A DNA stretch of 64,000 nucleotides from Nitratireductor arenosus (GTDB lineage: Bacteria; Pseudomonadota; Alphaproteobacteria; Rhizobiales; Rhizobiaceae). Below are positions 36,264 through 44,547 of this stretch, piece after piece; the first letter of the stretch is position 1; each line of letters begins with the position of its first letter. Location of the stretch: assembly GCF_009742725.1 (NCBI RefSeq), contig NZ_WPHG01000004.1, positions 124,001 through 188,000 of the forward strand, read 5' to 3'. The notes below the pieces were generated by a model, which saw nothing but the letters and a program-made list of their open reading frames with translations, had not been told where the DNA came from and did no database searches. Position numbers and translations under genes: made by a program.

Positions 36264-36296
36264 AAAGCAACATCTTTCATAGTTTTGTGTTGCTTT
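36264..36296. promoter_or_regulatory. 9-bp perfect inverted repeat with 15-bp spacer, candidate operator
   Basis: AAAGCAACA (36264-36272) and TGTTGCTTT (36288-36296) are exact reverse complements. They lie in the AT-richest part of the 279-base gap between the divergent RidA and SDR genes, about 100 bases from the SDR start. Nothing else in this gap looks like a gene. A shared operator for both transcription units is the simplest reading. The regulator is not identified. Confidence 0.45.
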
Positions 36297-36394
36297 ATTA
36301 CAAGAATGTTCGCATCCTGCCCCTCCGACAGCGGCGCGACCGCTATGGCGCCATCCAGAGGCGCACAAAGCACCGGCGACCGACGGGGGAGCAG

Positions 36395-37153
36395 ATGATT
36401 GATTTCGCGGGCGAACGTGTGGTCGTCACCGGGGCGGGCGGCGGCGTCGGCACAGCGCTCATTGCGGTGCTTTCTAAGTGCAATGCGCGCATCGTGGCCT
36501 GCGACCGGCCTGGCGCCGACCTTTCGGCGCCGGGCATCGGCGAGACGCACCATTTCGACCTTCTGGACGAGGACGCACTTCACCGGGCCTGCGCGGCGAT
36601 CTGCGAGGCGGGTGCGCCGGCGGCGGTGATCTCGAACGCCGGCTGGACCCGCGCCGAGACGCTCGCCGACATCACGCCGGAGAACCTGGCCGCGGAACTT
36701 GACCTCAACTTCCGCAGCGCGGCGCTGCTGTCGCGCGCATTTCTGCCGGCGATGCGCACCCGGCCCTCGGGTTCGGCCTTCGTTTTCGTCTCCTCGGTCA
36801 ATGCGCTGGCCCATTACGGCAATCCGGCCTATTCGGCGGCCAAGGCCGCCCTGCACGCCTGGATGCGGGCGATCGCCACCGAGGAAGGCCGCAACGGCAT
36901 CCGCGCGAACGTTGTCGTTCCCGGATCGATCAACACCGACGCCTGGACGCATCGGCTGGAGGAGAATCCGGAAATTCTGGCCGCCGTCACCCGGCTCTAT
37001 CCGCTCGCGCGGCTGGTGGAACCGAGCGAAGTGGCGCGCGCGATCGTCTTTCTGGCCTCGTCGTGGGCAAGCGGCATCACCGGTGCCACATTGCGGGTGG
37101 ATGCGGGCGTGAGCGCCAGCAACCTGCCGTTTCTCGAGCAGATCGCCGGCTAG
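36395..37153 (+). CDS. SDR-family oxidoreductase
   Basis: 252 residues from the ATG at 36395, with GGGGGAG upstream; the longer frame reads antisense to RidA and is rejected. It is a classical short-chain dehydrogenase with TGAGGGVG (12-19), NAG (81-83), catalytic Ser133/134, and YSAAK with Tyr146 and Lys150, plus NVVVPGSINTD after. It uses NAD(P)(H) to oxidise a secondary alcohol or reduce a ketone. It lies 36 bases before the D-threonine-aldolase-like gene, so the two probably process the same beta-hydroxy compound. Confidence 0.92.
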   Translation: MIDFAGERVVVTGAGGGVGTALIAVLSKCNARIVACDRPGADLSAPGIGETHHFDLLDEDALHRACAAICEAGAPAAVISNAGWTRAETLADITPENLAAELDLNFRSAALLSRAFLPAMRTRPSGSAFVFVSSVNALAHYGNPAYSAAKAALHAWMRAIATEEGRNGIRANVVVPGSINTDAWTHRLEENPEILAAVTRLYPLARLVEPSEVARAIVFLASSWASGITGATLRVDAGVSASNLPFLEQIAG

Positions 37154-37189
37154 CAAACGGGATCACGATCATCCAGCGGAGCCTTTGCC

Positions 37190-38248
37190 ATGAAGTTTAT
37201 CGACCTCGACACACCGGCGGTCATCATCGACCGCAATATCGCCGACGCCAATCTGCGCCGCGCCCAGGACTATGCCGACGCGCACGGGCTACCGCTGCGC
37301 CCGCATGTCAAAACGCATAAGCTGCCGCTATTTGCCAAACGGCAGATCGAGCTCGGCGCCGTCGGCATCACCTGCCAGAAGCTCGGCGAGGCCGAGGCGA
37401 TGGCCGACGCGGGTATCGCCGACATCTTCATTCCCTACAATATCGTCGGCGCCGACAAGCTGGACCGGCTGAACGCCCTTCACCGACGGCTCACCCTTTC
37501 GGTGAGCGCCGACAGCCGGCCGACCGTCGAAGGTTATGCCGGCCACTTCACCGATGCATCGCACCCCCTGCCCGTTTTGATCGAATGCGACACGGGCGCG
37601 AAACGCTGCGGCGTGCAGTCGCCGCAGGAGGCGCTGGAGCTCGCCAGGCTGATTGACGCGGCGCCAGGATTGCATTTCGAAGGCCTGATGACCTATCCGC
37701 CGCGCGGCAAGGGCGCAGAGGTCGACCAATGGTTCAAATCAGCGAAAAAAATGCTGAACGATGCCGGCCTGGAGGTGGCGCGCATTTCCAACGGCGGGTC
37801 ACCGGACCTTTATGCCGCCGCCGAGGTGACTTCCGCGACCGAGCACCGGCCGGGAACCTATATCTATTCAGACCGTATGCAGGTCTCGTTCGGGCTCGGA
37901 ACGCTGGAAGATTGCGCGCTGAGCGTGCTGGCGACCGTCGTCAGTCGCCCGACCCCGGACCGCGCCGTGCTCGACGCCGGCTCCAAGGCGCTGGCCGCCG
38001 ACCGCAGCGATGCGCCCGGCCACGGCCATATCGTAGACTATCCGCAGGCGGTGGTGACCGGGCTCAGCGAGGAGCACGCGGTGGTCGACCTTTCCGGCTG
38101 CGCGACAAAGCCGGCGGTCGGCGACAAGGTGCGCGTCATTCCCAACCATGTGTGCGTGGTGTCCAATCTGTTCGACGCCGTCCACCTGATCGACGGACAA
38201 GAAGTGATCGCCCGCGTCCCGGTCGCCGCGCGCGGCCGCGTGACATAG
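37190..38248 (+). CDS. D-threonine aldolase/D-serine dehydratase-like PLP enzyme (DSD1 family)
   Basis: 352 residues with GGAG upstream of the ATG. The alanine-racemase-type N-terminal barrel carries the PLP lysine in RPHVKTHK (Lys41). SNGGSPD binds the cofactor phosphate and GTYIYSD is conserved. The C-terminal beta domain ends with RVIPNHVCVVSNLFD, whose His and Cys bind the divalent metal in D-threonine aldolase and D-serine dehydratase. It cleaves or dehydrates D-beta-hydroxy amino acids. Neighbours (SDR, RidA, N-acyl-D-amino-acid-type hydrolase) fit use of an acylated D-beta-hydroxy amino acid, an inference. Confidence 0.9.
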   Translation: MKFIDLDTPAVIIDRNIADANLRRAQDYADAHGLPLRPHVKTHKLPLFAKRQIELGAVGITCQKLGEAEAMADAGIADIFIPYNIVGADKLDRLNALHRRLTLSVSADSRPTVEGYAGHFTDASHPLPVLIECDTGAKRCGVQSPQEALELARLIDAAPGLHFEGLMTYPPRGKGAEVDQWFKSAKKMLNDAGLEVARISNGGSPDLYAAAEVTSATEHRPGTYIYSDRMQVSFGLGTLEDCALSVLATVVSRPTPDRAVLDAGSKALAADRSDAPGHGHIVDYPQAVVTGLSEEHAVVDLSGCATKPAVGDKVRVIPNHVCVVSNLFDAVHLIDGQEVIARVPVAARGRVT

Positions 38249-38288
38249 GACCGCCAAGCCAGCGGCAAACCCGAGCACGGAGCCCAAC

Positions 38289-38774
38289 ATGCAGTTCGAC
38301 AAAAACCCCTTTCCGGAAGGCGACGCCGACCGGCACTATCTTTGGGAGATGCTGGTGCGGCGCGACATCGACGCCTTCCTTTCCCAGGACTGGTCGATGG
38401 TCGAGCACGATTTCATCGCCGAGAGTTTTTTCGGCATGCATGCTCATTTCCTCGCCGACGCCGATGCCTGGCGGCTGCAGTTCCCGCGGCTGGAAGTCTA
38501 TCGGGACGAATGGCTGCGCCAGGCGAAGGAATCGGCGGCGAGCGAGTTCGGCGAACCGCTGCGCGAGGCGATGTTTCGCATCACCAATATGCGCGACATC
38601 GACATCGACGGCGACCGCGCCGTGCTGCACAAAAAATTCAACGGCGAGATCGCCCGCCCCGACGGCGAGCCCACGCGGCTCAAATGGCAGACGCTGTATT
38701 TCTGCCGCAAGGTCGACGGCGTGTGGAAGATCGCCGGTTTCGTCGGGTACATGCCGCATCCGCTCGGCGCATAA
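38289..38774 (+). CDS. SnoaL/NTF2-like protein
   Basis: 161 residues, with GGAG before the ATG at 38289. The alpha+beta cone fold is suggested by the pattern DIDAFLSQDWSMVEHDFIAESFFGMHAH, VYRDEWLRQAKESA and the final strands TLYFCRKVDGVWKIAGFVGYMPHP. No catalytic residue can be assigned. It follows the DSD1-type gene by 40 bases and is probably the last gene of that plus-strand operon. It may be a small dehydratase/isomerase or a ligand-binding protein. Confidence 0.75.
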   Translation: MQFDKNPFPEGDADRHYLWEMLVRRDIDAFLSQDWSMVEHDFIAESFFGMHAHFLADADAWRLQFPRLEVYRDEWLRQAKESAASEFGEPLREAMFRITNMRDIDIDGDRAVLHKKFNGEIARPDGEPTRLKWQTLYFCRKVDGVWKIAGFVGYMPHPLGA

Positions 38775-38822
38775 GCCCTGCGCTTCCACAAGGTGTCTCG
38801 ATGCAGGCGAAACAAAAGCCGC

Positions 38823-39773
38823 TCAGGCCGCAGCCGAAGACATTGGCAGGGGAACGAAGCGAAGCCCGGCAGCGTCTTGTACAAGACGGCCGAAAGCGGG
38901 TGAGGGAAAATGATACGGCGCCAGGATCGTGCCGGTGCCGGTGTTTTCCTCCAGCAGACGGTCGCGCGTGTCGCGCGCCATCTTTGCGTCGGCGCAGAAA
39001 TTGGAGACGAGGTCGCGGCGGGCGAATTGCAGCGGATGGTGCAGCACGTCGGCCGTGAACAGCACCGAGGCCGCATCGAGCGTCAGGCGAACGACGCACA
39101 TGCCGGGCGAATGGCCGGCGGCCGGTTCGAAACGCAGGCCGGGCGCGATCTCGAAGGTCGGGCCAACCAGGTCGAGGCAGCCGGCTTTTCTCAGCGGCAA
39201 GACACTGTCGGCGAAGGCGCCATGCAGGACGGGAGCAGGCGGTTCCGCCTGTTGAAGCCGGTTCCAATGGTCGAATTCGGCCCGCGGCGCCACGTAGCGG
39301 GCACGCGGGAACGTCGGCTGCCAGCCGGCATCGCCCAGTACCGTGTTCCAGCCGACATGGTCGGCGTGCAGATGCGTGTTGACGACGATGTCGACGGCGT
39401 CGGGTCGTACGCCGAGCCCATCGAGCAGGTCGAGAAACGGGCCGGCTCGGCGATGCCAGGCGGGACGATCCAACCGTTCCTTGCCGTTGCCGACACCGGC
39501 ATCGATCAGAGCGGTGAAATCCGGCGTCTGGACCAAATAGCTGTTGAAGCTCAAAAGCAGGGTTGCGGCCTCCGCATCGACGGTTCCGGCCGGGACCGCG
39601 CCGGCGGCGGCGCGCAGATCTTCAGCCGTCAACGCACCGAACAAGGCGGTGGCGGGCCATTCGATCCGGTCGATATCGGGTATGCGGACAATCCGCGCCG
39701 CGCCGATGGTCAAGACATCCATGGAGCAGGCCGGTCGGCCATGCCCGATCTCGACATGCAGTGTTTCGATCAT
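38823..39773 (-). CDS. metallo-beta-lactamase-fold hydrolase
   Basis: 316 residues from the ATG at 39773, which has AGGA upstream and avoids overlap with livF; in-frame ATGs at 39800 and 39827 exist. The zinc motif HLHADH is at 134-139, with NTHLHADHVGWN and later histidines in PAAGHSPGMCVV and APYHFPSP. Asp91 in LIDAGVG is also conserved. The family (AHL lactonase/GloB-like) hydrolyses lactones, thioesters or esters. It is the last gene after the first Liv importer on the minus strand and may process the imported compound. Confidence 0.88.
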   Translation of the reverse strand: MIETLHVEIGHGRPACSMDVLTIGAARIVRIPDIDRIEWPATALFGALTAEDLRAAAGAVPAGTVDAEAATLLLSFNSYLVQTPDFTALIDAGVGNGKERLDRPAWHRRAGPFLDLLDGLGVRPDAVDIVVNTHLHADHVGWNTVLGDAGWQPTFPRARYVAPRAEFDHWNRLQQAEPPAPVLHGAFADSVLPLRKAGCLDLVGPTFEIAPGLRFEPAAGHSPGMCVVRLTLDAASVLFTADVLHHPLQFARRDLVSNFCADAKMARDTRDRLLEENTGTGTILAPYHFPSPAFGRLVQDAAGLRFVPLPMSSAAA

Positions 39774-39819
39774 CGCGTCCTGTCCTCGTCCCTCCGCCAT
39801 CGGTCGGGCGGGCCCACGA

Positions 39820-40539
39820 TCAGACACCGAGATAACGGTGCCTGACGTCCTCGTCGGCCTGCAGTTCGGCCGGCGTCGCGGTATAGACCACCTTGCCCTT
39901 GTTGAGGATCACCACCCGGTCGGCGAGCGCCAGCGCGAATTTAAGTCGCTGCTCGACGAGCAGGATCGTCGAGCCCTGCGCCTTGACCATTTCCAGCACG
40001 CCGAACAATTCCTTGACCAGAAGTGGCGACAGGCCCTCCGTCGGCTCATCGAGAATAACCAGCCGCGGGTTGCCAACCAAGGCGCGGCCGACGGCCAGCA
40101 TCTGCTGTTCGCCGCCCGACAGGGTTCCGGCGCGATTGTCGCGGCGCTCGGCGAGCCGCGGAAAGGCGTCGTAGACGGCATCGACGGTCCAGGACAGTCC
40201 CTGCCCGTCGAAACGCCGCAAATGGCGCGCGATCTCGAGGGTTTCGGCCACGCTCAGCGAACGGAAGGTGCGCCGGCCCTGCGGCACCAGCGCGATGCCG
40301 GCCCGGCTGCGCGCTTCCGGCGTCGCCCGGGTCAGCGCCTTGCCCTCGAAGCGGATCGCACCCCGGCGCGGCGGGTTGAAGCCCATGATCGTACTGGCGA
40401 GCGTCGACTTGCCGACGCCGTTGCGCCCCAGCACGGCCACCAGTTCGCCCGGCCGCACGTCGAGCGAGACGCCCTGCAGGATGTAGCTGTCGCCGTAATA
40501 GGTGTGAACGTCGTCCACGCTGACGATCGGTTGCGCCAT
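39820..40539 (-). CDS. livF: branched-chain-amino-acid-type ABC importer ATPase LivF (system 1)
   Basis: 239 residues from the ATG at 40539. Walker A is GRNGVGKST, the Q-loop VPQGRRTFRSLSV, the signature LSGGEQQM, Walker B LVILDEPTEGLSP, and the H-loop LLVEQRLKFAL. YLGV at the C-terminus is typical of LivF. In the H-loop the usual His/Asn reads Arg-Leu after Gln, a small deviation. It is the last transporter gene of the order K-H-M-G-F. The family imports branched-chain amino acids, but also urea, amides and aromatic acids. Confidence 0.94.
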   Translation of the reverse strand: MAQPIVSVDDVHTYYGDSYILQGVSLDVRPGELVAVLGRNGVGKSTLASTIMGFNPPRRGAIRFEGKALTRATPEARSRAGIALVPQGRRTFRSLSVAETLEIARHLRRFDGQGLSWTVDAVYDAFPRLAERRDNRAGTLSGGEQQMLAVGRALVGNPRLVILDEPTEGLSPLLVKELFGVLEMVKAQGSTILLVEQRLKFALALADRVVILNKGKVVYTATPAELQADEDVRHRYLGV

Positions 40540-40544
40540 ACCGC

Positions 40545-41294
40545 TCACTCGCCTTCGCCAAAATAGATGCGTTGGATATCCTCGTTGGCCTGCACCTCGG
40601 CCGCGGTGCCGGTGGTCACCAACCGGCCATTGTGTAGGATCGTGAACAGGTCGGCGACCGCGAAGGCAACGTCCATGTCGTGCTCGACCACGATCACGGT
40701 CACGTCCTCGGGCAAGCCCTTGATCAGACCAACGACGCTCTCGGTTTCGGTTGCCGACAGGCCCGAGGTCGGTTCGTCGAGCAGGAGGATGCGCGGCCGG
40801 TTGGCGACCGCCATGGCCAGTTCCAACTTGCGCTGATCGCCATAGGACAGATTGCTGACCAGCGTGTCGGCGCCGGCGGGAAAGCGCCACTCGGCCAGGA
40901 CATCGGCCACCCGTTCGGCAATGCGCGGATACTGACTTGCCGGCCGGATCATCCCAAAACGGCTCGCCGACAGCGCCCGCACGGCTAGATGCAGATTTTC
41001 GCCGACCGTCATGTCGGGAAACAGCGAGGTGATCTGGAAGGTGCGCGCGAGACCGTCATGCGCGCGTCGGTACGGGTTCTGTCTGGAAACGTCCTGGCCG
41101 AACAACCGGACCGCGCCGGAGGTCGGCTGCAACTGCCCGCCGATCATGTTGAACAGGGTGGTCTTGCCGGCGCCATTGGGGCCTAGAAGCACACGGCGTT
41201 CGCCGACGCCGACGCGCAGAGACACGCCGTCGACGGCACGCAGGCCGCCGAATTGCATGACCACGTTGTCGACATCGACGGCTTGGGCGCTCAT
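40545..41294 (-). CDS. livG: branched-chain-amino-acid-type ABC importer ATPase LivG (system 1)
   Basis: 249 residues; the ATG at 41294 overlaps the livM stop (ATGA). Walker A is GPNGAGKTT, then GLARTFQITSLFPDMTVGENL (LivG-type Q-loop), LSYGDQRKLELAMA as signature, Walker B ILLLDEPTSGLS and VVEHDMDVAFAVAD as H-loop. It pairs with LivF on the cytoplasmic face. The signature is LSYGDQ rather than LSYGxQ with Gln-Arg, as is usual for LivG. Confidence 0.94.
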   Translation of the reverse strand: MSAQAVDVDNVVMQFGGLRAVDGVSLRVGVGERRVLLGPNGAGKTTLFNMIGGQLQPTSGAVRLFGQDVSRQNPYRRAHDGLARTFQITSLFPDMTVGENLHLAVRALSASRFGMIRPASQYPRIAERVADVLAEWRFPAGADTLVSNLSYGDQRKLELAMAVANRPRILLLDEPTSGLSATETESVVGLIKGLPEDVTVIVVEHDMDVAFAVADLFTILHNGRLVTTGTAAEVQANEDIQRIYFGEGE

Positions 41295-42241
41295 GCCGAC
41301 CTCCTGGCGCGCCAGGCGTCGCCGACAAGCGTTACGATGCCCTTGGGCGCAAACAGCATCACACAGATGTAAAGCAGTCCGAGCACCGTCAGCCAACGGT
41401 CGGTGTAGCCGGACACGACATGGCTCATGAACACCACTAGGAAGGCGCCCAGGAACGGCCCGATCAGCGTGCCGGCGCCGCCGACGATCACCATCAGCGT
41501 CACCTCCGCCGACACGACGATACCGACCGCCTCGGGGCTGATGAACCCCTTGTAATAGACGAAGATGACGCCCGCCCAGCCGGCGAAACCGGCCGAGATG
41601 ACGAAGGCCAGAAACTTGTAGAGCCAGACATTGTAGCCGAGCGCGGCCATGCGGTCGGAGTTCTGGTGAATGCCGCGCAGGGCCTCGCCAAAGGGCGAGC
41701 GCACGATCAGCCTCATGAGCAAGAGCGCGGCGGCCGCGGCGGTCAGCGCGAGAAGATAGTAGCCGGCGGTTGTGTCGACGTTGAGGCCCGGCAGGCCGAG
41801 ATCCGGCCGGCCGATGCCGCGCAGGCCGTCGTCGCCGCCGGTCAGGCTGCGCCATGAAAACGCGATCGCGAAGGTGATCTGTCCGAGCGCCAGGGTGATG
41901 ATCAGAAAGTAGACGCCGCTGGTGCGCAACGCCAGCAGGCCATAGGCGGCACCGACGGCCATGCTGGTCGCGATCGCGGCCGCCGCGCCCCACCAGAAGC
42001 TGTCCGAAACATGCAGCATGACCAGGCCGGCAGTATAGGCGCCAACGCCGAAATAGGCGGCGTGGCCGAGCGACGGCAGGCCGGTCTGACCGAGAAGCAG
42101 GTTCAGCCCCAGCGCCAGGACGGAAAAGATCAGGCAGTCTATCAACAGGCCCGTCGAGTAGCTCGACAACAGCCCGCCAAGCGCTGCCGCGGCGGCGAAG
42201 GCGGCGACCGCCAGTGCGCCCGCAACGAGGGAAGGTTTCAT
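41291..42241 (-). CDS. livM: branched-chain-amino-acid-type ABC importer permease LivM (system 1)
   Basis: 316 residues from the ATG at 42241; an upstream extension to 42310 is antisense-like and unsupported. About eight to nine membrane helices are visible. Family motifs are LALGLNLLLGQTGLPSLGHAAYFGVGAY, LRTSGVYFLIITLALGQI and the EAA-like IHQNSDRMAALGYNVWLYKFLAFVISAGFAGWAG. It forms the inner-membrane pore with LivH. It lies ten bases from livH. Confidence 0.94.
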   Translation of the reverse strand: MKPSLVAGALAVAAFAAAAALGGLLSSYSTGLLIDCLIFSVLALGLNLLLGQTGLPSLGHAAYFGVGAYTAGLVMLHVSDSFWWGAAAAIATSMAVGAAYGLLALRTSGVYFLIITLALGQITFAIAFSWRSLTGGDDGLRGIGRPDLGLPGLNVDTTAGYYLLALTAAAAALLLMRLIVRSPFGEALRGIHQNSDRMAALGYNVWLYKFLAFVISAGFAGWAGVIFVYYKGFISPEAVGIVVSAEVTLMVIVGGAGTLIGPFLGAFLVVFMSHVVSGYTDRWLTVLGLLYICVMLFAPKGIVTLVGDAWRARRSA

Positions 42242-42251
42242 CTGGGAGATC

Positions 42252-43106
42252 TCACGCACGGCCGAAAAGGCCCTCCGGACGGATGACCAGCATCGCGACC
42301 ATCGGGACAAAAATGGTGAACATGGCGAATTCCGGCAAAAGCGCCTTGCCGATCGTGTCGCTGAAACCGATCAGCAGACTGCCGACGAAGGCGCCACGCA
42401 GGCTTCCCAGCCCGCCGATGACGACCACGGCGAAGGCCTGCAGCACGACCTCGAAATCAGCGCCCGGATAGATGCCCAGCATCGCACCGCCGAGCACGCC
42501 GGCCGCGCCCGCCAGCGCGGCTCCGGCGCCGAACACCAGAAGAAAGACCATCTTGATGTCGAAGCCGATCGCCCGGACCATTTCGGCATCGTCGACGCCG
42601 GCACGTATCACCGCGCCGATCCGGGTGCGCTCGATGATGAGCCAGATCGCCAGCGCGACCGCAAACCCGCACACAATCAGGGCGACGCGGTATTTGGGAA
42701 AGAACAGTCCCGCAAATCGCAACGCGCCGTCGAGAAAATCGGGCCTGTCGAGCGTCTGGGGCAGACCGCCCCAGAACCACAGCGCAAGGTCAGAGATGAC
42801 CAGAAGCACGCCGAAGCTCATCAACACCTGACCGAGTTCATTACCGTGCACGCGCTCCAGAAGCACGCGCTGCAAGACCATGCCGATTGCCGCGACGATC
42901 GCGGCCGCGACCAGGATGGCGAGCCAGAAATTGCCGGTCTGGTTCAGCACCGACAGCCCGAAATATCCGCCGAGCAGATAAAACGAACCATGCGCCAGGT
43001 TGATGATCCGCATCAGGCCGAAGATCACCGACAGACCCGATGCGATCAGGAAAAGCAGCATGGCGAGCGACAGCCCGTTGAGTATCTGGATCGTGTAGAA
43101 CGCCAT
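42252..43106 (-). CDS. livH: branched-chain-amino-acid-type ABC importer permease LivH (system 1)
   Basis: 284 residues with about eight membrane helices. Hallmarks are QILNGLSLAMLLFLIASGLSVIFGLMRIINLAHGSFYLLGGY at the N-terminus and AFAVVVIGGLGSLRGAFVGSLLIG near the C-terminus, with ending RPEGLFGRA. It is the partner of LivM. It lies 51 bases after livK in the operon. Confidence 0.95.
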   Translation of the reverse strand: MAFYTIQILNGLSLAMLLFLIASGLSVIFGLMRIINLAHGSFYLLGGYFGLSVLNQTGNFWLAILVAAAIVAAIGMVLQRVLLERVHGNELGQVLMSFGVLLVISDLALWFWGGLPQTLDRPDFLDGALRFAGLFFPKYRVALIVCGFAVALAIWLIIERTRIGAVIRAGVDDAEMVRAIGFDIKMVFLLVFGAGAALAGAAGVLGGAMLGIYPGADFEVVLQAFAVVVIGGLGSLRGAFVGSLLIGFSDTIGKALLPEFAMFTIFVPMVAMLVIRPEGLFGRA

Positions 43107-43157
43107 GCTTCCTGTCTTCCGAAATGGGCGATCACGCCGCGGGTGGCGAGATTGCCG

Positions 43158-44387
43158 CTATTTCGCCCAATCGTTGGCGATATCGCGATAGGGTTTCATC
43201 GCCATATAGTCTTCCGGGCTCCAGGTGTAGAACTGGGAGACGGCCTCGAAACGCTCGATCGGCTCATTCACCAGTTCGCCGTCCTTGCGCTTGACCTCGA
43301 AGGCGTAAATGTCGTGCACAGGGCTGTTGTAGCCGTCGAACTTGAAAGGTCCACGCGGTGAATCAAACGACACCGCCGCCAGCGCCTCGTTGACTTTCGC
43401 CGGATCGGACAGATCGCCGCCCAGCGCCTCGATCGCCATGTGGATCGCCTTGGCGGTCACGTAGGATCCCTCGGAATAAAGCGTCGGCGAGCGATCGTAT
43501 TTTTCGCGGTACGCCTTCACGAAGGCCGCGTTGCCGGGCGTGTCGAGCGCGCTCGAATAATGCGAGGCGGTGACGATGCCAAGCGCGGAATCGCCCTGCT
43601 GCCCAAGAATCAGATCGTCGGTCAAGAGGCTCGTGCCGACCAGCGGGATCGTGCCCTTGAGCCCGTATTCCTCAAACTGCTTGACGAATTTGATCGCTTC
43701 GGAGCCGGCGAAGACCGCCACGACCGCATCCGCCTCGTCGATCTTGAGGCTGGTGAGGAACGGCGCGTAGTCGGCCGTGCCGAGCGGCGGATAGAGCGAC
43801 TGGATCACTTCGCCGCCTGCTTCGGTAAAGGTGCGCGCGATGCCGCCAGTCTGTTCGAAGCCCATCGCGTAGCCAGGCGCGATCATGACCACGCGCTTAT
43901 AACCCTGCTCGAAAAGCCATTTGCCGAACGGATGGCTGGCCTGGCTGCCCGAGCTGTTGGTGCGAAAAATGTTCGGCGCGGCAAGCTGCTGCGTCAACCC
44001 GTCGGCGCTGGCGACCGATACCACCAGCGGCACGTTTTTTTCCACCATGTAGTCGCGCAGCGCATAGGCGACGCTGGAAGACACGATGCCACCGACGAAA
44101 TTGACGCCGTCGCTCTCGACCAGCTTCTTGATTTTCGTCAGCCCGACATCCGGCTTGGCCTGGGTGTCCTCGAAGATCACTTCGAGCTTGGCTCCGGCAG
44201 CCATGCCGCCGATCTCGTCGACATAAAGCTGGAAGCCGTTGCGGACATCCTCGCCGATCACCGCGAACGGACCGGTATTGGGCGACATCATGCCGACCTT
44301 GATGGTTTCCTCGGCCGCGGCGCTCACCGAGGCGGACAGCCCGGCCGTCACCAAGGCGGCGGCAAAAGTCTTCAATCGGAGTTTCAT
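43158..44387 (-). CDS. livK: branched-chain-amino-acid-type ABC importer substrate-binding protein (system 1)
   Basis: 409 residues from the ATG at 44387; AGGGGAACC lies upstream and the product then begins with a clean signal peptide (LKTFAAALVTAGLSASVSAAA). It is a type-1 periplasmic binding protein: IKVGMMSPNTGPFAVIGEDVRNGFQLYVDE, VIFEDTQAKPDVGLTKIKKLVESDGVNFVGGI. Relatives with this N-terminal pattern bind aromatic acids or other carboxylates rather than leucine. It is the first gene of the system 1 operon. Ligand not defined. Confidence 0.93.
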   Translation of the reverse strand: MKLRLKTFAAALVTAGLSASVSAAAEETIKVGMMSPNTGPFAVIGEDVRNGFQLYVDEIGGMAAGAKLEVIFEDTQAKPDVGLTKIKKLVESDGVNFVGGIVSSSVAYALRDYMVEKNVPLVVSVASADGLTQQLAAPNIFRTNSSGSQASHPFGKWLFEQGYKRVVMIAPGYAMGFEQTGGIARTFTEAGGEVIQSLYPPLGTADYAPFLTSLKIDEADAVVAVFAGSEAIKFVKQFEEYGLKGTIPLVGTSLLTDDLILGQQGDSALGIVTASHYSSALDTPGNAAFVKAYREKYDRSPTLYSEGSYVTAKAIHMAIEALGGDLSDPAKVNEALAAVSFDSPRGPFKFDGYNSPVHDIYAFEVKRKDGELVNEPIERFEAVSQFYTWSPEDYMAMKPYRDIANDWAK

Positions 44388-44547
44388 GAAACGGTTCCCC
44401 TGATTATTGCGCGTGTGAAGCGGACATACACGATGCTCCAAGGCTCATAGTGCGCCGGGCACTGACATTCGGCTTGCTTGCCAGCGCATTGTCGCTTGGA
44501 CGTGGGCGCACCTGCACCCTTGCCGTCTCGTCGCGTCCACGGTGCGG

